NCBI RefSeq assembly: GCF_009617585.1
Contig: NZ_WIXI01000036.1
Location: 1 to 64,000, forward strand
Source: Endobacterium cereale
GTDB taxonomy: Bacteria; Pseudomonadota; Alphaproteobacteria; Rhizobiales; Rhizobiaceae
DNA: 64,000 nt
Direction of reading: 5' to 3'
Every line of letters begins with the position of its first letter. The first letter of the stretch is position 1. The position numbers were made by a program, and so were the translations under genes. The notes below the pieces were generated by a model. It was not told where the DNA came from and did no database searches. It was given only the letters and a program-made list of their open reading frames with translations. Below, in pieces: positions 27,262 to 35,764 of the stretch.

Positions 27262-27806
27262 CCGCGATCATCGTCTGTCCGCTGGCGAAGATCGCCGAAC
27301 TGGCCGTGCGTCATGGCGCCCGGGAAATGGTCAGCCTGATTGCGGAAAAGCAGGATTTTCACCGGCCGGCCGTCATCTCTGCGGAGCGCCACCTCAAGCT
27401 TGCCATGAACGATATCACCTTTGCCGGCACCGGGAACCTGATCGCCCCGAACGAAGCGCATGTGGAACGACTGATCGGCTTCATGCGTGAATGGGACAAA
27501 GGCTTTCCCCTTGTCGTGCATTGCTGGATGGGCGTGTCCCGATCACCGGCCGCGGCATTGATTGCAGCCCTTGCCGTTTCGCCTGAAGAGGATGAATTCG
27601 AACTGACTGCCCGCCTTCGGACGGTCGCGCCGCACGCAACGCCGAACGCACGCCTTGTGGAAATCGGTGATCGCATTTTGCAGCGCCAAGGGCGACTGGT
27701 TGCAGCCGTCAAAGGCATCGGCCGCGGTGCCGATACGGATGGCACGGTGTCGTTCCTGCTGCCGCTCAATCTGGCCGAAAAAACAGCGCGGACAGCAGAA
27801 AACTGA
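27258..27806 (+). CDS. Protein tyrosine phosphatase-like protein
   Basis: A 182-residue protein of the dual-specificity phosphatase-like superfamily. The P-loop HCWMGVSRS (H88, Cys89, Arg95) matches HC-x5-R, and a conserved SPAAAL helix follows. A catalytic acid would lie upstream in the APNEAHVE loop, but this is less certain. The ATG overlaps the HD gene stop. Rhizobiales have many such small phosphatases of unknown substrate. Together with YgfZ and the HD hydrolase it forms a tight operon whose joint purpose is not known. Confidence 0.85.
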   Translation: MTAIIVCPLAKIAELAVRHGAREMVSLIAEKQDFHRPAVISAERHLKLAMNDITFAGTGNLIAPNEAHVERLIGFMREWDKGFPLVVHCWMGVSRSPAAALIAALAVSPEEDEFELTARLRTVAPHATPNARLVEIGDRILQRQGRLVAAVKGIGRGADTDGTVSFLLPLNLAEKTARTAEN

Positions 27807-27950
27807 GTATTTATATGGTTTTATGTAATATTACTAAAAACATATAGGACGGTTGACGTTCATCAATTTTGCTCCAATTAGACGGTTCGCGGCAATGATG
27901 CGACAGGATGCGCGTTGCCCTTCAGCGACCAAAAGGAGCATATCGCCGAA

Positions 27951-28811
27951 ATGGATCAGGCATCGGAATTCGTCGTCGCAACGCGGGCAGCACTCGCCCA
28001 GCTCAGCGCTCTCGCCGTGCAATATTCCTTTTCCGTCGTCGGTGCCATCCTTCTGCTTGTCCTCGGCTGGCTGGCGGCCGGCATTTTCAGCCGCTGGGCA
28101 CGCAACGGCCTTGGCCGCATTCACGGTATTGATGCGACGCTTGCGCAGTTTTTCTCCAATATCATCCGCTACGCTATTCTGGTCATCGTCGTCGTCATGG
28201 TGCTCGGCCAGTTCGGTGTACAGACGGCGTCGGTGCTCGCCGCCCTTGGCGCGATCGGCCTAGCGGTTGGTCTTGCGCTTCAGGGCACGCTGCAGAACAT
28301 TGCCGCCGGCATCATGCTTCTCGTGCTGCGCCCCTTCCGTGTGGGAGAATCGATCGAAACCAGCAGCGTCAACGGCACTGTGATCGATGTTGGCCTGTTC
28401 GCGACCGAGCTTCGCACAGCCGAGGGCGTCTATCGCCTGGCGCCGAACTCGACACTGTGGAACGTGCCGATCACCAATTACAGCCGCCTGGACAAGCGCC
28501 GCAACGACATCAGCGTGTCGACCAGCGAGAAGATAGACATCGCCCGCGCCGAAAAGCTGCTGTACGATCTGGTGGCCGCAGACGGCCGGGTGCTGAAGGC
28601 CCCTGCCCCCACCACATTCGTATCCGATTTCAGCGATGGCTCGGCAACCGTCACGGTGCGCTATTGGGCGAAAAGCGGCGATTGGTTCAATGTCAGCCGT
28701 GAACTTTCAAAGGCCGTGAAGCTGACATTCGACGAACAGAAAACAAAAGAACTTCCTTCCCAGACTGACAAACATGCGCCGGATGGCGAGAGCGGACCTT
28801 CGGCGGTCTGA
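27951..28811 (+). CDS. mscS: MscS-family mechanosensitive channel
   Basis: A 286-residue small-conductance channel that opens on hypo-osmotic shock to release solutes. Three membrane segments (about 24-45, 62-83 and 90-115) end in the pore-lining Gly/Ala-rich helix AALGAIGLAVGLALQGTLQN, followed by the cytosolic beta domain (RPFRVGESIE) and a short C-terminal vestibule. The ATG has AAGGAG 12 bases upstream, slightly long; a TTG at 27915 is a poorer start. An AT-rich region precedes it and a strong terminator follows, so it is monocistronic. Confidence 0.93.
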   Translation: MDQASEFVVATRAALAQLSALAVQYSFSVVGAILLLVLGWLAAGIFSRWARNGLGRIHGIDATLAQFFSNIIRYAILVIVVVMVLGQFGVQTASVLAALGAIGLAVGLALQGTLQNIAAGIMLLVLRPFRVGESIETSSVNGTVIDVGLFATELRTAEGVYRLAPNSTLWNVPITNYSRLDKRRNDISVSTSEKIDIARAEKLLYDLVAADGRVLKAPAPTTFVSDFSDGSATVTVRYWAKSGDWFNVSRELSKAVKLTFDEQKTKELPSQTDKHAPDGESGPSAV

Positions 28812-28853
28812 CCGCCGAATTCGCCCTCGGGCGTATGCAGTCGTAGGAAAGAA

Positions 28854-28896
28854 GCAGCGGGCGGGTTTCACGAGGAAACCCGCCCGCTGCCGTTTT
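28854..28896 (+). terminator. Rho-independent terminator after mscS
   Basis: A perfect 16-bp stem (GCAGCGGGCGGGTTTC and its complement) with a short loop is followed by CGTTTTATA. It lies 42 bases after the mscS stop and is one of the strongest terminators in the window. Confidence 0.9.
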
Positions 28897-29026
28897 ATAC
28901 TTGATAATGCTCAATATTGTCACAATCCGGCATCGTTTGCCTTGCTCATGCCGCAACATATGCGATTAAAAGACTTTCGTGTTTTTTGTATCGGCGCCTG
29001 TCCGAACACATAGAGGTCACCGCATC

Positions 29027-31837
29027 GTGCTGCCCTTCTTTCCTTTTATCATCTTCGTGCTGGTCGTCATCGGCCTTGCCCTGCAGCGTAACATGGCCAA
29101 ACGGGTCGACCGGCTGGAGAAGGAAGTGAAGGCGCTGCAGGCGCGCATTACCGGCATGACACTGGCGGCACCGTTGACAGAGGCGGCAGGGCAAGCCGCT
29201 CGGATTGAACCGATTGCCGAGTCCCCGGCTACCGACGAAAAACAGGCAATGCCTCCCCAGGAGATGCTGGCAGAACCGCAGGTCGCGGCAATGGCGTCCG
29301 ATGCAGAAACGCCTGTCATTCAGGAAACCGTTGCATCTGCGGCTGACGCGACGCCTGCCCCGCCCGTCGTTGCAGCGGCACCGCAACCGGAAGAACGCGA
29401 GAGTCTTGAAAGCTGGCTCGGCGCCCGCTGGGCCGTCTGGGTTGGCGGCGTGGCCCTGGCCTTCGGTGGCCTCTTCCTCGTCAAATACACGATCGAGGCC
29501 GGCCTGCTTGGCCCCGCCGCGCGGCTCAGCCTCGCCATGCTGTTCGGCCTTGTGCTGATGGCCGGCGGCGAACTGATACGCCGTCGCGCCATGCCGGACC
29601 TGTCCGACCGTTTTGGCAACGCGATGATCCCCGGCGCACTGACGGCTGCAGGCTCAGTGACGCTGATGGGAGCCGTCTGGGCTTTCTACGCCGTTTATGG
29701 CTTCATCGGCCCGACGCCCGCCTTCCTGGCCTTGGCACTCGTCTCTTTCGCAACGATCGCGCTGTCGCTGCTGCATGGCCAGGCGCTGGCGGGTCTTGGC
29801 CTGCTCGCCTCACTGGTCACGCCAGCGCTCGTCTCCACCGAGAACCCCAGCGCCAATGCGCTGTTCGGCTTCCTCGCGCTGGTCTGGCTCGCCGTCAACG
29901 CCGCCTCGCGTTTCCGCCAGTGGACGGTCGTGCCGACGCTTGCCAATGTCGGTCTGGGCCTCTGGTCCGTGGCTTACCTTGCCGGCTCCGCGCGTGATGC
30001 AAGCATGGTTCAGCCGACCCTGACACTGTTGGTCATGCTGGCCGGAACCGCGTTCTATTGGCCCGGCCGCTACGCTGGCCTGATTGGCCCTGAGAAAGCG
30101 GGCATATCCGCGATTCTCGGCCGCATGCCGCTGCAGACCACCCTCTCCGTTTCGCTGGTCACGGTGTTCTTTGCGCTGGCCATGCTTGGATCGGAGCCGA
30201 AGGGGGCCTTCGATCTTCTTGCCTGCGCATCGGTGCTTCTGGCAGCGCTCGCAGCATTCGGTGCCTTGCGCGCCTATGCCGTCTGGCCCGCCATACTGGC
30301 GGCCGTGGGGGCTGTGCTCGGCATGGCCGTCATCGCCGCCAATGCGCTGGATACCGTTGCCACTTTGCTCGACGGACAGCCAATCACCACGACAACAGCA
30401 CCAGTGGAACCGCATGTCTGGGTCTATCTGCTGCTCGCTGCCGTCTTCCCTGCCTGCGGCTTCGCTTTCCTCGCACGCTTCCGAAAGAGCGAGCCAGACT
30501 TTTCCAAAATCTGGGCGTTGCTGATGCCGGTTGTACCGGTGGCGATCGCCACGATCAGCTTCTTCAATTTCGGCAATCTCACCCGCGACTGGACGCACGG
30601 GTTCTACGGCGTCGCCCTTGGTCTTGCCCTGCTCGCCGGTGCCGAGTGGCTGTTCCGCCGCAGCGACGAGGCGGAAGAAGGCAGGATCGACTGGCCGGCC
30701 AACCTGCTGGTGGCTGGTTCCTTTGCCGGTTTCACGCTGGCGCTGCACACGCTGACCAATGGCATCGTCACCACCATTGCGCTGTCGCTTCTCGGCTTCC
30801 TCTATGTGCTCGCCATGCGCATCCGCGCATGGCCATCGCTGCCGTGGATGATGGCAGCCGCCACGATGATCGTCTTCGGCCGGATCGCCTGGGAGCCGAC
30901 TATCATCGGCGCCAACAGCCTTGGCACGATGCCTTTCTTCAACGCACTGCTGCCGGGCTACGGTATCCCCACCCTGCTCGCCATCGCTTCCGCATGGATG
31001 CTGCGCAACTCGGACGATCTGCGCATCCGCAACATCATGCAGGCGCTTGCCTCGCTGTCGGCGCTGATCACTATTTCCGTTCTCGTGCGCCACGCCATGA
31101 ATGGCGGCACGCTGGAAACCACTGTGCCGACGCTTGGCGAACAGTCGATCTATACGCTGATCACGGTCGGCTTCTCCGGCATATTGATGATGCTGGACCT
31201 GAAATCGCCGAGCCCCGTTTTCCGTTACGGGTCGATGATCGCAGGTGTGCTCGCCACCGCCAATGTACTGTTGCTGCATCTCATCGGCCTCAACCCTTAT
31301 TTTACCGGCGAAGGCACAGGCCCCTGGCCGTTCTTCAACCTTCTGCTTCTGGGTTACCTGATGCCGGCTCTGGCCTATGCATTCGTGGCTTATCTCGCCC
31401 GCGAGCGCCGGCCGATGCCTTACGTGCTGATGCTGGCGATCTCCGGCGGGGTGCTCGGTTTTGCCTGGGCCACGCTCTCGGTCCGTCGCTTCTGGCAGGG
31501 CGAGAACATCGCCGATTGGAAAGGTTTCCTGGCCAGCGAGACCTATACCTATTCGGTGGTCTGGCTGTTGATCGGCATCGTTCTTCTCGTCCTCGGCTCG
31601 CGCTTCAACCAGCGTTCATTGCGACTTGCCTCGGCGGCACTGGTTCTCGTTGCCGTGCTGAAAGTGTTTCTGATCGACATGTCGAACCTTGAAGGCATCC
31701 TTCGGGCACTTTCCTTCATGGGGCTTGGTGCGGTGCTGATCGGCATCGGGCTTTTCTACCAGCGGATTCTGATGAAGAAGGATGGCAATAAACGCCCAGT
31801 CGATTCTGCCAGCGCACCGGAAGGAACCATTTCGTGA
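29027..31837 (+). CDS. DUF2339 giant multi-spanning membrane protein
   Basis: A 936-residue protein with an N-terminal helix (about residues 5-18), a coiled-coil-like stretch (RVDRLEKEVKALQARITGM), a 90-residue Ala/Pro/Glu linker, a SWLGARWAVWVGG motif, and then more than twenty hydrophobic segments to the end. This order is that of DUF2339 membrane proteins. I chose GTG 29027 because AGAGGT lies nine bases upstream; 28979 is the farthest possible start. The last bases overlap the HD hydrolase GTG. Role unknown; possible ties to envelope or polysaccharide handling are speculation. Its reverse strand carries a long antisense open frame that I reject as a gene. Confidence 0.88.
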   Translation: MLPFFPFIIFVLVVIGLALQRNMAKRVDRLEKEVKALQARITGMTLAAPLTEAAGQAARIEPIAESPATDEKQAMPPQEMLAEPQVAAMASDAETPVIQETVASAADATPAPPVVAAAPQPEERESLESWLGARWAVWVGGVALAFGGLFLVKYTIEAGLLGPAARLSLAMLFGLVLMAGGELIRRRAMPDLSDRFGNAMIPGALTAAGSVTLMGAVWAFYAVYGFIGPTPAFLALALVSFATIALSLLHGQALAGLGLLASLVTPALVSTENPSANALFGFLALVWLAVNAASRFRQWTVVPTLANVGLGLWSVAYLAGSARDASMVQPTLTLLVMLAGTAFYWPGRYAGLIGPEKAGISAILGRMPLQTTLSVSLVTVFFALAMLGSEPKGAFDLLACASVLLAALAAFGALRAYAVWPAILAAVGAVLGMAVIAANALDTVATLLDGQPITTTTAPVEPHVWVYLLLAAVFPACGFAFLARFRKSEPDFSKIWALLMPVVPVAIATISFFNFGNLTRDWTHGFYGVALGLALLAGAEWLFRRSDEAEEGRIDWPANLLVAGSFAGFTLALHTLTNGIVTTIALSLLGFLYVLAMRIRAWPSLPWMMAAATMIVFGRIAWEPTIIGANSLGTMPFFNALLPGYGIPTLLAIASAWMLRNSDDLRIRNIMQALASLSALITISVLVRHAMNGGTLETTVPTLGEQSIYTLITVGFSGILMMLDLKSPSPVFRYGSMIAGVLATANVLLLHLIGLNPYFTGEGTGPWPFFNLLLLGYLMPALAYAFVAYLARERRPMPYVLMLAISGGVLGFAWATLSVRRFWQGENIADWKGFLASETYTYSVVWLLIGIVLLVLGSRFNQRSLRLASAALVLVAVLKVFLIDMSNLEGILRALSFMGLGAVLIGIGLFYQRILMKKDGNKRPVDSASAPEGTIS

Positions 31838-32490
31838 CCCTCTCTCTGGCGGCTGCCTTTGCGCCGCACGAGGCGCTTGCCGCCCAGCTCATCCCGCATG
31901 CCGCCGAAGGCGATGACGGTTCGCATGACATCGCCCATATCCTGCGCGTGTTCAAAAACGCCATGCGCATCCATGCCAAGGAAGGCGGCAATGGCAACGT
32001 TCTGGCGGCAGCCGTTCTGCTGCATGATTGCGTGGCGGTGGAGAAAAATTCGCCGCTGAGAGCACAGGCTTCACGGCTGGCCGCAGAAAAAGCATCGAAA
32101 ATTCTGGACGAACTCGGCTGGAACAGCGATGAAATCGACGCCGTTGCCCACGCCATCACCACACATAGCTTTTCCGCCAATCTTTCTCCGGAAACACTGG
32201 AAGCAAAGATCCTGCAGGATGCCGACCGGCTGGATGCGATCGGAATGGTGGGTGCCGCCCGCTGTTTCTACATTGCCGGGCGGATGGCATCGGGTCTTTA
32301 CGACCCGGTTGATCCGCTGGCGCGCGAACGTGCGCTCGACGACAAGCTCTATGCAATCGATCATTTCGAGATAAAACTGTTCAAGCTCGCCGATGGTTTT
32401 CAGACTGTAGCGGGTCGCGAGCTGGCGGCGGAACGGCATGAGCGGCTGAAAACCATCCGCGACATGTTTCTGGATGAAATCGAGGGGTAA
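31834..32490 (+). CDS. HD-domain phosphohydrolase, YedJ-like
   Basis: A 218-residue HD-superfamily metal-dependent phosphohydrolase. Metal ligands are seen in GSHDIAHILRV, LLHDCVAVEK and ILQDADRLDAIG, the typical H...HD...D spacing. The GTG overlaps the stop of the DUF2339 gene (GTGA), so co-translation with the membrane protein is implied. The substrate is unknown. The MOSC gene follows three bases after its stop. Such YedJ-type proteins are common but uncharacterised. The product is likely cytosolic. Confidence 0.88.
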   Translation: MTLSLAAAFAPHEALAAQLIPHAAEGDDGSHDIAHILRVFKNAMRIHAKEGGNGNVLAAAVLLHDCVAVEKNSPLRAQASRLAAEKASKILDELGWNSDEIDAVAHAITTHSFSANLSPETLEAKILQDADRLDAIGMVGAARCFYIAGRMASGLYDPVDPLARERALDDKLYAIDHFEIKLFKLADGFQTVAGRELAAERHERLKTIRDMFLDEIEG

Positions 32491-32493
32491 GGC

Positions 32494-33351
32494 ATGCGTA
32501 TCAGTGAACTTAATCATTACCCCCTGAAGAGCGGCCGCGGCATCACGCTTCAAACCGCCAAAATCACTGACACCGGCATTCCCGGCGACCGCGTGATGAT
32601 GGTGACGGGGCCCGACGGACATTTCTTCACACAGCGCGACCTGCAGGCTCTGGCGCAGGTGAAAGCGTCTCCGATCGATGCTGATGGCAGGACACGGCTT
32701 GCCATCGATGGCAAGGGTGAGATCGACATCACATTCGACACGCCGGACCGCCGCCTTGACGTGGTCGTGTGGAAATCCAGCGTCTCCGCCGCAATGGCCG
32801 ATGACGTGACCAATGCCAAACTTTCCGAATGGCTGGAACGCGACTTGCGCCTCGTCTTTTTCGACGATCGCGCCAGCCGCACGGCAACCGCGGAATGGGC
32901 GGGGGACAATTCACCCGTTACCTTTGCCGACGGTTATCAGGTTCTGGTCACCACCACCGGTTCGCTGGCCGCGCTCAACGCCAACATGGCGGACAATGGC
33001 GAAGAGCCGGTCGGCATGGAGCGCTTTCGCCCAAATATCGTGATCGACCACGATGAAGCCTGGGCCGAAGACAATTGGGCCGCGATCGAGATCGGCGGTA
33101 TTCGCTTCGACCTTGTCAAGCCCTGTGCCCGCTGCATCATGACCACGCAGGATCAGCAGACCGGTTCACGCGACGTGCCGAGCCCCATGAAGGCCATGGG
33201 ACGCATCCGCATGTCGGGCGACCGCCGCGTGCCCGGCCCGCTGTTCGGCTGGAATGCCGTGCCGCGCAGCACTGGCAAGGTCAGCCTTGGTGATACGGTG
33301 AAGATCATCGAGGAGCGCAGCGAAGGCTGGGCGATCAAGCGCCGCGCCTGA
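32494..33351 (+). CDS. MOSC-domain protein (mARC-like)
   Basis: A 285-residue protein with an N-terminal MOSC beta-barrel region followed by the MOSC domain, the order of mitochondrial amidoxime-reducing component-like proteins. The putative molybdenum-ligand Cys lies in KPCARCIMTT (Cys211 and Cys214). Such proteins reduce N-hydroxylated compounds with molybdenum cofactor, or handle sulfur from cofactor sulfurases. An electron donor gene is not nearby. It begins three bases after the HD gene stop and is probably in one transcript with DUF2339 and HD. Confidence 0.88.
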   Translation: MRISELNHYPLKSGRGITLQTAKITDTGIPGDRVMMVTGPDGHFFTQRDLQALAQVKASPIDADGRTRLAIDGKGEIDITFDTPDRRLDVVVWKSSVSAAMADDVTNAKLSEWLERDLRLVFFDDRASRTATAEWAGDNSPVTFADGYQVLVTTTGSLAALNANMADNGEEPVGMERFRPNIVIDHDEAWAEDNWAAIEIGGIRFDLVKPCARCIMTTQDQQTGSRDVPSPMKAMGRIRMSGDRRVPGPLFGWNAVPRSTGKVSLGDTVKIIEERSEGWAIKRRA

Positions 33352-33550
33352 AGCGGCAAAACGCCCGCCATGGCAATTTGTGAGCAAAGCTGTACCGTTA
33401 TCAGTGCGGCCTGCTTGACCTTTGGCTACCATTTCTGAAACAAGACGAATGTCAGGCAGAGTGATCGGCTGCCCGGCACGGGAGGGATCGATCTTCGCCC
33501 TGCCCGAATGCCCGGACGATAATCCGTCCGAAGCCAGAGATTTTCTTCAA

Positions 33551-34447
33551 ATGACACCTCGCACGACCGGTCTGCTTTTCGCTCTTCTGGCAGTGAGCAT
33601 TTTCGCAGTTCAGGATGGTATTTCGAAACATCTCGGCAGCGCCTATCCGCCGATATTCATCACCATGATCCGCTACTGGGCTTTTGCCGGTTTTGCGCTT
33701 TTCCTCGCGAGCCGCGCCACCGGCGGGCTGAAGCAGACAGCCGGCGCCAACCGCCCTCTCCTCCAGATCAGCCGTGGCGTGCTGCTGGTCTCTCAGATCG
33801 TCATCTCCGTTTTCGCCTTTTCGCGCGTTGGCCTCGCCCAGAGCCACACGATCTTTGCCGCCGCCCCTCTCGTGGTGGCCTGCCTGTCCGTGCCGATCCT
33901 CGGTGAAAAGGTCGGCTGGCGTCGCTGGACGGCGATCGGCGTCGGCTTCATCGGCATTCTTCTGATCATCAATCCACTTCATGCGAATTTTGATCTGAAG
34001 ATCATCATCCCGATGATCAGCACGACCATGTTTGCGCTTTATTCAGTCCTGACGCGTCTCGGCAGCCGTTCCGATACATCGGACACGGCCTTCTTCTACA
34101 CCGGCGTCGCCGGAGCCGTTGCCATCACGTTCATCGGGCCGTTCTACTGGAGCCATATCACTTTCAGCGACTGGTTCTGGATGATCATCCTCTGCATTAC
34201 CGGCATGAGCGGCCACTACCTGCTGATCCGCGCCTACTCCATGCTCGATGCCGTTGCCGTACAACCGATCTTCTACGTCCAGACCGTCCTTGTCTGCCTG
34301 ATCGGCGTATTCATCTTCAACGAGGTTATGACGCTCAACATGATCGCCGGCAGCATCATCGTCATCAGCGCTGGTGGCTTTACACTTTGGCGGGAAAGCC
34401 GTCTCGGCAAGAAGCTCGCCCAGGTCGATCCTCCCGCATCCGTTTAG
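33551..34447 (+). CDS. EamA/DMT-family permease
   Basis: A 298-residue inner-membrane protein with ten predicted helices in two EamA repeats: FALLAVSIFAVQDGISKHLG near the start, and the second repeat beginning FALYSVLTRLGS. I chose ATG 33551, since the frame upstream (to 33422) lacks hydrophobic or family features. Substrate unknown; homologues export metabolites or amino acids. It is the third DMT-superfamily permease in the window but belongs to a different branch from the RarD pair. A CtrA-type box for the flagellin follows it downstream. Confidence 0.88.
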   Translation: MTPRTTGLLFALLAVSIFAVQDGISKHLGSAYPPIFITMIRYWAFAGFALFLASRATGGLKQTAGANRPLLQISRGVLLVSQIVISVFAFSRVGLAQSHTIFAAAPLVVACLSVPILGEKVGWRRWTAIGVGFIGILLIINPLHANFDLKIIIPMISTTMFALYSVLTRLGSRSDTSDTAFFYTGVAGAVAITFIGPFYWSHITFSDWFWMIILCITGMSGHYLLIRAYSMLDAVAVQPIFYVQTVLVCLIGVFIFNEVMTLNMIAGSIIVISAGGFTLWRESRLGKKLAQVDPPASV

Positions 34448-34537
34448 TGACACCGTTCATTGACCAGGAAAAGCAAGCAAGTTTTCCATTTGGTTATATG
34501 CGCAAATTCGTATTAACCATAAATGATACAGACGTAC

Positions 34538-34552
34538 TTAAGCACACGTTAA
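34538..34552 (+). promoter_or_regulatory. CtrA-type box upstream of the flagellin
   Basis: TTAAGCACACGTTAA is an exact match to the CtrA consensus TTAA-N7-TTAA. It lies 110 bases before the flagellin ATG. In Caulobacter and other alphaproteobacteria CtrA binds such sites upstream of flagellar and cell-cycle genes. A nearby TTAA at 34513 may be incidental. Promoter elements between the box and the gene are not obvious. Confidence 0.65.
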
Positions 34553-34661
34553 GGTTAGCGCTCCATAAATAACACTGTCGGAAGCTTCTCTGCAGGTAAC
34601 CATGTTGCCGTTGGCGGGCAGGTCCGCCGACGTGATTATATGTTTCGTGTAGAGCGCAAGT

Positions 34662-35651
34662 ATGTACAGTATAATCACCAACTCAGCCGCAAAGGCGGCC
34701 CTTGGCACGCTCAGGTCCATCAATCACCATCTGGACCAGACACAAAGCCGTGTCGCCAGCGGGTACCGCATCGGCCACGCTTCCGACGATGCGGCCTACT
34801 GGTCGATTGCCCGCACGATGAAATCCGACGACAAGGCCCTGTCCGCCGTTCAGGACGCCCTGAGCCTTGGCACGGCTACCATCGATACCGCCTATACGGG
34901 TCTGAGTTCCTCCGTCGAGGTGGTGGACGAGATCAAGGCCAAGCTGGTGGCCGCCAGCGAACCGGGCGTGGAGAAGGGCAAGGTCAACAAGGAGCTCACC
35001 CAGCTGAAGGACCAGTTGCTGGCGATCGCCAAATCGTCGACATTCAACGGCGTCAACTGGCTGAACATCGGCAACACGACGGCCTCCACCGTTCAGGTCG
35101 TCGGCTCCTTCGTGCGCGACACGAACCGGGTCGTGTCGATGAATACGATCGACTTCGACATTTACGGCGATGCCGGCAACGGCAACATGCTGGCACTCGT
35201 CGATGACCGGACGTCCGCGACCGGGGGCGCTGCCGGCATCCTTACAAGCACATGGTTTGCGGATGCCGCCAGTGCCGACACCAACTGGGTTCTTCACCTC
35301 AACGACAGCAACTCTGCGACCGCCGTTGAGATCGAGATCGAGATCGAGATCGATGATACGACCAGCAATGACGATCTGGGCGAGATGATCTCGACCGTCG
35401 ACAAAATGCTGCAGCAGCTGACAAATGCCGGTGCGCAATATGGTGCACTCAAGATGCGGGTGGACCTGCAGACCGAATTCGTAGGCGCGCTACGTGACTG
35501 GACGACAAAAGGCGTCAGCAAGCTGATCGATGCGGATATGGACGAGGAAGCGACGCGGCTGAAGGCATTGCAGGCGCGCGAACAATTGACGACGCAGGCG
35601 CTGTCGATCGCCAACTCCACCCCGAGCGCCTTGCTACAACTGTTCCAATAA
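34662..35651 (+). CDS. Flagellin (orphan, outside a flagellar cluster)
   Basis: A 329-residue flagellin: conserved N-terminal coiled-coil (residues 1-100: LDQTQSRVASGYRIGHASDDAA), a variable middle domain (about 150-240), and a conserved C-terminal helix ending LSIANSTPSALLQLFQ. It is the filament subunit secreted through the flagellar hook. No other flagellar gene is near, so this is likely an extra subunit besides the main fla set. The middle contains an EIEIEIEID stretch coded by a (GAGATC)4 repeat, which is unusual. A CtrA-type box lies upstream. Start ATG as read; the Shine-Dalgarno site is weak. Confidence 0.93.
   Translation: MYSIITNSAAKAALGTLRSINHHLDQTQSRVASGYRIGHASDDAAYWSIARTMKSDDKALSAVQDALSLGTATIDTAYTGLSSSVEVVDEIKAKLVAASEPGVEKGKVNKELTQLKDQLLAIAKSSTFNGVNWLNIGNTTASTVQVVGSFVRDTNRVVSMNTIDFDIYGDAGNGNMLALVDDRTSATGGAAGILTSTWFADAASADTNWVLHLNDSNSATAVEIEIEIEIDDTTSNDDLGEMISTVDKMLQQLTNAGAQYGALKMRVDLQTEFVGALRDWTTKGVSKLIDADMDEEATRLKALQAREQLTTQALSIANSTPSALLQLFQ
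35328..35351 (+). repeat. (GAGATC)4 microsatellite in the flagellin
   Basis: Four perfect tandem copies of the hexamer GAGATC, then GAT, lie inside the flagellin variable domain and code Glu-Ile repeats. The six-base unit preserves the frame, so copy-number change would lengthen or shorten the exposed domain rather than turn the gene off. Confidence 0.9.
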
Positions 35652-35764
35652 GGCTTATTACCCGCAACGCATCATCAATCGCGGTGATGCGTTGCGTCAG
35701 CAAAACTTGCTTTTGCAAAATCTCGGGCAGGTCTAAGGTCGCCTTCTTATCCGGAGGATTTTTC

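Noticed and set aside
29810..31279. 489-codon minus-strand frame opposite the DUF2339 gene
   Set aside because: GC-rich codon bias of the sense gene keeps the antisense frame open. The product is highly charged and Gln/His/Arg-rich without domains.
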